10,168 nt of DNA from Pseudoxanthomonas sp. (GTDB lineage Bacteria > Pseudomonadota > Gammaproteobacteria > Xanthomonadales > Xanthomonadaceae). The stretch spans positions 1 through 10,168 of the forward strand of contig JAJAZJ010000184.1 in assembly GCA_026785795.1 (NCBI GenBank), written 5' to 3'. Shown piece by piece: positions 5,771 through 10,168 of the stretch (position 1 is the stretch's first letter; each line of letters begins with the position of its first letter). Below the pieces are notes generated by a model that saw only the letters and a program-made list of their open reading frames with translations, was not told the DNA's origin and made no database searches. Made by a program: the position numbers and the translations under genes.

Positions 5771-5793
5771 ACGGGGCGGTTCGACCGCCCTGT
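5771..5793 (+). promoter_or_regulatory. Hairpin in the leader of the FKBP gene
   Basis: ACGGGGCGGT (5771-5780), loop TCG and ACCGCCCTGT (5784-5793) form a 10-bp stem with one G-T pair, ending 23 nt before the chosen ATG and 9 nt before the GGAG ribosome site. It could modulate translation or act as a protein-binding site. There is no proper T-run for termination. A weak -10-like TATCCT lies upstream at about 5754-5759, without a convincing -35. Confidence 0.45.
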
Positions 5794-5816
5794 TCCACAA
5801 CTGGAGTTTGCCGAAA

Positions 5817-6527
5817 ATGAAGTTGCGTTTGCTTGCCGCCTCCCTTGCGGCCCTCACCCTGGTAGCTGGCCCAGCCTTCGCGCAAACCACGCCGGCCCCC
5901 AACAAGAACGACCTCAGCTATGCGCTGGGCTACGACATTGGCCGCAACCTGGTTGAAACCGGCGAAGCCATCGACGTGGCCGCTGTGACCCGTGCGCTGC
6001 AGGAAGGCTATTCCAAGAAAGAGCCTGCCATCCCGGTAGACCGCCTGCGCGCGGCCGTGGAAGCCATGCAGAAGCGGCAGATGGAAAAGGCCAAGTCCGA
6101 GTTCGACAAGGCCTCTGCGGCGAACAACGCCAAGAGCACCCAGTTCCTGGCCGCGAATAAAGCCAAGGCGGGCGTGCAGTCCCTGCCCGGCGGCGTGCAG
6201 TACCGCGTCCTGGAAGCCGGCAGCGGCGCCAAGCCCACCCAAGCCAGCAACGTGACCCTGCAGTACAAGGGTTCGCTGGTCGACGGCCGCACCTTCGTGG
6301 ATACCTACAGCCCGCAGCAGGGCCAGACCACCGCGCCCGCCCCCACTGCGATCAAGGTCAGCGATATCCCGCTGCCCGGCCTGCGCGACGCGCTGCTGCA
6401 GATGCCCGCCGGTGCCCGTTGGGAAGTGGTGATGCCCGCCGACAAGGCGTACGGCAACACCCCGCAGTCGCCGGTCGGCCCGAACCAGGCCGTGGTCTTC
6501 GACGTCAAGCTGCTCAGCGTCAAGTAA
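5817..6527 (+). CDS. Exported FKBP-type peptidyl-prolyl isomerase (Mip/FkpA-like)
   Basis: Periplasmic folding helper that isomerises Xaa-Pro bonds or acts as a chaperone. The product is 236 aa. A Sec signal peptide (residues 1-22, ending PAFA) is followed by a helical dimerisation-type domain (about 30-115). The FKBP domain (about 120-236) runs from GGVQYRVLEAG through VTLQYKGSLVDG to VVFDVKLLSVK. ATG 5817 is chosen because the signal peptide starts there; GGAG lies 10 nt upstream, a long but workable spacing, and the TTG at 5808 is too close. The Tyr of LQYKG (150), the Tyr of DKAYG and the Phe of VVFDV match FKBP active-site residues. The usual Trp of the IPGW motif is Leu189 (IPLPGL), and the flap is rewritten with a Gln/Thr/Pro-rich stretch (166-178). 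Isomerase activity may therefore be low. Confidence 0.9.
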   Translation: MKLRLLAASLAALTLVAGPAFAQTTPAPNKNDLSYALGYDIGRNLVETGEAIDVAAVTRALQEGYSKKEPAIPVDRLRAAVEAMQKRQMEKAKSEFDKASAANNAKSTQFLAANKAKAGVQSLPGGVQYRVLEAGSGAKPTQASNVTLQYKGSLVDGRTFVDTYSPQQGQTTAPAPTAIKVSDIPLPGLRDALLQMPAGARWEVVMPADKAYGNTPQSPVGPNQAVVFDVKLLSVK

Positions 6528-6549
6528 GCAATCGCGTCATGAACCTCGA

Positions 6550-6580
6550 CTGCGCCGGCCCAGTGCCGGCGCAGTTGTTC
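6550..6580 (+). terminator. Likely terminator hairpin after the FKBP gene
   Basis: CTGCGCCGGC (6550-6559), loop CCAGT and GCCGGCGCAG (6565-6574) make a perfect 10-bp GC-rich stem 23 nt after the stop codon, followed by the modest T-rich run TTGTTC. The weak T tract makes termination efficiency uncertain. It may instead stabilise the mRNA 3' end or only partly separate this gene from the Nudix gene downstream. Confidence 0.6.
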
Positions 6581-6633
6581 TGGCAGTCACGCTGTTCCGG
6601 GCCCTGCGGCGCAATGCGGCGTAAGCTCGATGG

Positions 6634-7449
6634 ATGTCCGATCCAATGAACCACGAATATCGCGCCGTGCTGAGCCCCTGCATTGGCGTCTGCAGCATGG
6701 CCGAAGACGGCCTGTGCCAGGGCTGCCTGCGGACCACCGCCGAGATTGCGCGCTGGTCGCAGATGAACGATGACGAGCGCCTGTGGCTGATGGAAACGGT
6801 GCTGCCCGGCCGCGAGCACCAGCAGGCCCGCTTCGATACGCTGCTGGGCGAGCGCGACCGCTTGCGCCGGGTGCTGCACCCGCTCGGCAGCCTGCCTGCA
6901 GGACAGGCCTGGAACCATGACGAACTGGTGGACCTGTTGCCGCCGGGGCCGCCCGTGCAGGCGGCTGTGTTGGCCGGACTGGTGCCGCGCGCGCACGGCA
7001 CCCAGGTGCTGCTGACCCGACGCACCGACGGGATGCGCCACCACGGTGGCCAGGTCAGTTTCCCCGGCGGACGGATCGAGCCGGGCGATGCCGGCATCGT
7101 GGCCGCAGCGCTCCGCGAAACCCAGGAGGAGATCGCGCTGCCGCCGCTGCAGGTGCTGCCGCTCGGCTTCCTGGACCCGTTCATCACCATCAGCGGTTTC
7201 CACGTGGTGCCTGTGGTCGCGGTCATCGATCCGGACTATGTGGCAATCCCCAACCCGAACGAAGTGGCGGACGTCTTCGAAGTTCCGCTGGACTACCTGA
7301 TGGCGCCGGGCAACCTGCGACGCGTGGAGCTGGACTACCGCGGGCGTCGGCGTGCGGTGCTGGAATATGACTGGCCTGGCCAGCGCATCTGGGGCGCAAC
7401 CGCCTCCATCCTCTACAACCTGCGAGAACGCCTGCTGGGCAGCGCGTGA
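6634..7449 (+). CDS. DUF1289-Nudix fusion, CoA diphosphatase-type Nudix hydrolase
   Basis: Two domains in 271 aa. Residues about 13-50 match DUF1289, a small cysteine domain: CIGVC, then LCQGCLRTTAEIARW, with Cys16, Cys20, Cys28 and Cys31. Residues about 95-265 form a Nudix hydrolase with the CoA-pyrophosphatase signature LLTRRTDGMRHHGGQVSFPGG, followed by the Nudix helix RETQEE (161-166), which carries the metal-binding glutamates. The expected reaction is hydrolysis of CoA or acyl-CoA to 3',5'-ADP and (acyl)phosphopantetheine. Start ATG 6634 keeps the whole Cys domain but has no good ribosome site; ATG 6646 is an alternative. The stop overlaps the next gene's GTG by 4 nt. The role of the Cys domain is unknown; metal binding is an inference from the four cysteines. 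Confidence 0.9.
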   Translation: MSDPMNHEYRAVLSPCIGVCSMAEDGLCQGCLRTTAEIARWSQMNDDERLWLMETVLPGREHQQARFDTLLGERDRLRRVLHPLGSLPAGQAWNHDELVDLLPPGPPVQAAVLAGLVPRAHGTQVLLTRRTDGMRHHGGQVSFPGGRIEPGDAGIVAAALRETQEEIALPPLQVLPLGFLDPFITISGFHVVPVVAVIDPDYVAIPNPNEVADVFEVPLDYLMAPGNLRRVELDYRGRRRAVLEYDWPGQRIWGATASILYNLRERLLGSA

Positions 7450-8297
7450 AGTGGACCACGCTGGTGCAGGTCGGTGAACTGGCCGCGGCGCTGGGCGACC
7501 CGACCCTGCGCATCATCGACGCGCGTTTCGCGTTGATGGATCCGGCCGCCGGCCGCCAGGCCTACCTGCAGTCACACCTGCCCGGCGCAGCGCATGCCGA
7601 CTTGGACCTGGATCTTTCCAACCTGGCCCGCACCGGAGAAGGGCGTCACCCATTGCCCGAAGCGGCGGCTTTCGCGCACAGGGTCGGCGGCTGGGGCATC
7701 GGGCCGAGGCAGCAGGTGGTGGTCTATGACGCAGGCGACGGCAGCATGGCTGCGGCGCGCCTGTGGTGGATGCTGGGTCTGCTGGGGCACGCGCGCGTCG
7801 CGGTGCTGGACGGCGGCCTGGTGGCCTGGCGAGATGGCGGCCAGCCGGAGACGGGCGACCTGCCGGATCAGCCGATGCTACCGCCCTATCTCGCAGATTT
7901 CGACACGTCCCGCATCGTCTCTGCCGACGAAGTGGAGGCGCGCCTGGGGGAAGCGCCGGGCTGGCTGCTGGATGCGCGCGCGGCGGCGCGGTTCCGCGGA
8001 GAAGCAGAGCCTATCGATGCGGTTGCAGGGCATGTACCCGGCGCGGTCAACCGGCCGATTGGCGACAACCTCGCCTACGGCCGTTTCAGGGCGCCGCAGC
8101 AGCTGCGCGCGCAGATCGAACCGCTGCTGGCCGGTCGCTCGCCGCGCGAAGTGGTGGTGATGTGCGGTTCCGGCGTAACCGCCTGCCACCTGCTGCTGGC
8201 GCTGGAGCTCGCCGGCCTGTGCGGTGCGCGCGTGTATGCGGGCTCATGGAGTGGCTGGATCAGCGACCCGTCGCGGCCGGTGGCACGCGGGGAATAG
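7446..8297 (+). CDS. 3-mercaptopyruvate/thiosulfate sulfurtransferase, two rhodanese domains
   Basis: Transfers sulfane sulfur from 3-mercaptopyruvate or thiosulfate to an acceptor via a cysteine persulfide. The 283 aa contain two rhodanese repeats: an inactive N-terminal one (about 1-130, with IIDARF and HLPGAAHADL) and a catalytic C-terminal one (about 150-283, with LLDARAAARFRGE and HVPGAVNRP). The active-site loop is CGSGVTAC with catalytic Cys240. CGSG favours mercaptopyruvate over the CRKG type loop of thiosulfate-specific rhodanese. The GTG start (7446) overlaps the Nudix stop (GTGA), so the two are probably translationally coupled. No signal peptide is seen, so the protein is cytoplasmic. 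It converges with the next minus-strand gene across 49 bp without a clear terminator. Confidence 0.92.
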   Translation: MKWTTLVQVGELAAALGDPTLRIIDARFALMDPAAGRQAYLQSHLPGAAHADLDLDLSNLARTGEGRHPLPEAAAFAHRVGGWGIGPRQQVVVYDAGDGSMAAARLWWMLGLLGHARVAVLDGGLVAWRDGGQPETGDLPDQPMLPPYLADFDTSRIVSADEVEARLGEAPGWLLDARAAARFRGEAEPIDAVAGHVPGAVNRPIGDNLAYGRFRAPQQLRAQIEPLLAGRSPREVVVMCGSGVTACHLLLALELAGLCGARVYAGSWSGWISDPSRPVARGE

Positions 8298-8346
8298 CGG
8301 TCAAGCCGTTGCGGCCAGGCGGCCGGTCCGGGCTGTGTGCAGCAGG

Positions 8347-9123
8347 CTACTTGCCCAACCTGGCCACCAGTGCCTGCAGTGCCCGTTGGGCGTCTGCGGA
8401 ATGCCAGCCATCGATGAAACGCTCCAGCTGCACGTTGTCACCGTGCAGGGCCGCAACCAGGTCCGCACGGGCAATAGCCCGGGTTTGCAGCATCGGCTGC
8501 TGCGGCAGTGCGGCCAGCGCGCCCAGCCACGCCAGTGCGCGCGGCAGCAGCTGCTCGGGCGCAACCAGTTCATCCACCAGGCCGATCGCCAGTGCGCGTT
8601 CTGCCGGCACCATCTCGCCAGTCACCATCATGCTGCCGGCGCGATGCACGCCCACTGCGCGCCGCAGCAGCAGCTGGATGCCTTCCGGTACGACCAGGCC
8701 CACCTGGGTTTCATTCAGGCCAATGGCGAAAGGGCGCGCAGGATCGTCGCTGCGGGCCATGATCCGGTAGTCGCAGCACAGCGCCAGCACGCAGCCGCCG
8801 GCGGGCGAGTGTCCGCTCAATCCGGCCACCACCGGCACGCGTGACTCGGCCAAGGTGCGGGCCACGCCGAAGAACGCCTGCCAGCCGTCCAGCAGCGCCT
8901 CGCGATCCTTGCCCAGCGACAGCAGGTGCGGCACGTCCATGCCGGCCGAAAATACCTTGGAGTTGCCGGTCAGCACGATGCCGTGCATGCCGTCGCTCAC
9001 CGCGTTGTTCAGGGCCATGATCAAGCCGCGGCACAGCTCGCCGTTCAGCGCATTGACCGGCGGCCGCGCCATGCGGATCTCGCGCAATGGGCCGTGGTCC
9101 AGGGTCTGTACAAGTGCAGTCAT
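8347..9123 (-). CDS. Crotonase-fold delta3,delta2-enoyl-CoA isomerase (ECI1-like)
   Basis: Probably shifts a 3-enoyl-CoA double bond to the 2-trans position so that unsaturated fatty acids can enter beta-oxidation. The 258-aa protein has the crotonase fold: FSAGMD oxyanion-hole segment at 58-63 and SPAGGCVLALCCDYRIMA at 106-123. The first hydratase glutamate is replaced by Val112, while Glu138 in IGLNETQVG is kept. This pairing, with PPVNALN near the N-terminus and PAGGC...ALxCDYRIMA followed by GLNETQ, closely resembles mitochondrial ECI1, where the GLNETQ Glu is the single catalytic base. A hydratase is therefore unlikely. ATG 9123 is chosen for GGAGA 7 nt upstream. It lies 45 bp downstream of the thioesterase gene in the same direction. 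The resemblance to ECI1 is from memory of the family, not a database search. Confidence 0.85.
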   Translation of the reverse strand: MTALVQTLDHGPLREIRMARPPVNALNGELCRGLIMALNNAVSDGMHGIVLTGNSKVFSAGMDVPHLLSLGKDREALLDGWQAFFGVARTLAESRVPVVAGLSGHSPAGGCVLALCCDYRIMARSDDPARPFAIGLNETQVGLVVPEGIQLLLRRAVGVHRAGSMMVTGEMVPAERALAIGLVDELVAPEQLLPRALAWLGALAALPQQPMLQTRAIARADLVAALHGDNVQLERFIDGWHSADAQRALQALVARLGK

Positions 9124-9168
9124 CCGGCATTCTCCGCGAGGTTCTTGCACATCATAGGGCGAGCGGGC

Positions 9169-9594
9169 TCAGCCGGCACCGCGCCGTATCGCCTGCGGCA
9201 GCGGCACGCTCTGGCCGCTGCTCCGGTCAACCCAGACCAGCACCACGCTGCCGTCGCAGTGCAGCTGCGCATCCGCCGCTGCCGACAGCATGCGATGGCC
9301 CACGGTCAGGCTGCGGGTGCCGACTTTCACGATGGACAGTTCAACGGTGATCCGGGCCGGCCACTCGATGGCCTTGCGATAGTTCACCTGGCTGGCCGCC
9401 AGCACGGGCGCTATGGCCGCGCCCATGGACACCCCGGGCAGTGACTCCATCCACTGCACCCGCGCTTCTTCCAGGTAGCGCAGGTACTGGGCGTTGTTGA
9501 CGTGGCCAAAAGCATCCATGTCGCCCCATCGCACCGGCAGGGTGGTGCGGAACACGACCCGTGGCGCTGGCGCAGCCTCCGCGCTGTTGCTCAT
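9169..9594 (-). CDS. Hotdog-fold acyl-CoA thioesterase (4HBT/YbgC-like)
   Basis: Hydrolyses an acyl-CoA or similar thioester. The 141-aa length is typical for single-domain hotdog thioesterases. The signature [23 protein letters not shown] (residues 23-45) carries the likely catalytic Asp27 and the HVNN turn. A central beta-sheet region follows (about 70-125). The substrate cannot be deduced. Its ATG (9594) overlaps the uvrA stop as ATGA, so translation is probably coupled to uvrA. No independent ribosome site is evident in the Lys/Arg-rich uvrA tail, and a crotonase isomerase follows after 45 bp, giving a plausible acyl-CoA pair. Confidence 0.9.
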   Translation of the reverse strand: MSNSAEAAPAPRVVFRTTLPVRWGDMDAFGHVNNAQYLRYLEEARVQWMESLPGVSMGAAIAPVLAASQVNYRKAIEWPARITVELSIVKVGTRSLTVGHRMLSAAADAQLHCDGSVVLVWVDRSSGQSVPLPQAIRRGAG

Positions 9595-10168
9595 TTGCGC
9601 GCCTTTCTGGCGGGGCTGGCCTTGGCCGCAGCGGCTGCCTGCTTCAGCGCCGACTTGCGCTGCGGCAGCACTGCAGGCCGGGCCAGTGCGGCCGGCTTGC
9701 TGCCCTTGGCCGCGCTGGATTTTGGCAGCAGCCGGGCCAGGAACTGGCCGGTGTAGGAATCCGGATTGGCGGCAATCTGCTCCGGCGTACCGGAGGCCAG
9801 GACCTGGCCGCCACGATGCCCACCCTCCGGACCCAGGTCCACCACCCAGTCGGCGGTCTTGATCACGTCCAGGTTGTGCTCGATCACCACGATGGTGTTG
9901 CCGTCGTCGCGCAGCTTGTGCAGTACCGCCAACAGGTGCTCGATGTCGTGGAAATGCAGGCCGGTGGTGGGTTCATCCAGAATGTAGAGTGTGCGCCCGG
10001 TATCGCGCCGCGACAGCTCCTTGGACAGCTTCACCCGCTGCGCTTCGCCGCCGGAAAGCGTGGTCGCGCTCTGGCCCAGCTTGATATAGCTTAAGCCTAC
10101 GTCGACCAAGGTTTCCAGCTTGCGCGCCAGCGCCGGCACCGGTTCGAACAGCTGCAGCGCGTCCTCGA
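9591..10168 (-). CDS. uvrA: UvrABC system protein A (3' part only; continues past the right edge)
   Basis: DNA-damage sensor ATPase of nucleotide-excision repair. The last 192 codons are present. Visible are the second ATPase module's ABC signature ([17 protein letters not shown]), Walker B ([12 protein letters not shown]), the His-loop region ([12 protein letters not shown]) and the conserved [20 protein letters not shown] segment. After FLARLLP the protein carries about 45 extra residues rich in Ala, Lys, Pro and Arg, ending ARKARK. E. coli UvrA, as I recall it, lacks this basic low-complexity tail. The gene runs leftward and its stop overlaps the thioesterase start. Identity is certain; the upstream two-thirds are outside the window. 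Confidence 0.97.
   Translation of the reverse strand, partial: EDALQLFEPVPALARKLETLVDVGLSYIKLGQSATTLSGGEAQRVKLSKELSRRDTGRTLYILDEPTTGLHFHDIEHLLAVLHKLRDDGNTIVVIEHNLDVIKTADWVVDLGPEGGHRGGQVLASGTPEQIAANPDSYTGQFLARLLPKSSAAKGSKPAALARPAVLPQRKSALKQAAAAAKASPARKARK

Noticed and set aside
3887..5820. Long plus-strand open frames opposite nth and the crotonase (for example 3887-4660, 4691-5761, 4747-5820)
   Set aside because: They mirror codon bias of the real minus-strand genes, give low-complexity Arg/Ala/Gly-rich products, and overlap each other in different frames.
8298..8346. Bidirectional terminator between the sulfurtransferase and the isomerase genes
   Set aside because: Only short GGCC-type complementarities and no T-run on either strand, so I could not support a terminator call.

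Overview
The window is GC-rich, densely packed chromosomal DNA from a gammaproteobacterium. It most likely belongs to the Xanthomonadaceae (Stenotrophomonas, Pseudoxanthomonas or Xanthomonas relatives). The reasons are the high-GC codon use, with long antisense shadow frames; two PstS-type genes next to an OprO/OprP-type phosphate porin; a DUF1289-Nudix protein; and a UvrA with a basic Ala/Lys tail. The genus is an inference, because no 16S or other marker is present.

Region 1 (1-3452) is a phosphate-starvation locus. On the minus strand there is a secreted PstS (629-1648) ending at a strong terminator. Beyond it lies a second PstS made as a lipoprotein (cut by the left edge, 1-198), presumably leading into pstCAB-phoU outside the window. 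Divergent on the plus strand is an OprO/OprP-type porin (2099-3397) with its own terminator. Both sides of the 450-bp divergent control region carry PhoB-type half-sites in an 11-bp register. In each case the last half-site ends 10 nt before a plausible -10 element. A weaker version precedes the lipoprotein gene. Together the porin, the binding proteins and the presumed Pst transporter form a PhoB-controlled phosphate uptake route from outer membrane to cytoplasm.

Region 2 (3453-5655) reads on the minus strand: a crotonase-family enoyl-CoA hydratase, a small CPSC-motif protein of unknown function, and nth (endonuclease III), packed with 3-nt or overlapping junctions. Downstream of nth is the most unusual structure in the window. 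The 104-bp 3' end of nth, encoding the [4Fe-4S] loop and the stop codon, is repeated twice more at an exact 169-bp period. The copies are separated by a 65-bp spacer and show graded divergence; the outermost copy encodes a different C-terminus.

Region 3 (5656-8297) is on the plus strand: an exported FKBP-type prolyl isomerase with a hairpin in its leader, then a DUF1289-Nudix (CoA diphosphatase-type) fusion overlapping a 3-mercaptopyruvate/thiosulfate sulfurtransferase by 4 nt.

Region 4 (8347-10168) is on the minus strand: the 3' end of uvrA (cut by the right edge), a hotdog-fold acyl-CoA thioesterase overlapping it by ATGA, and a crotonase best read as a delta3,delta2-enoyl-CoA isomerase. 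Acyl-CoA metabolism recurs (two crotonases, a thioesterase and a CoA diphosphatase), although the genes are in separate transcription units. No mobile element, CRISPR array, tRNA or rRNA was seen.
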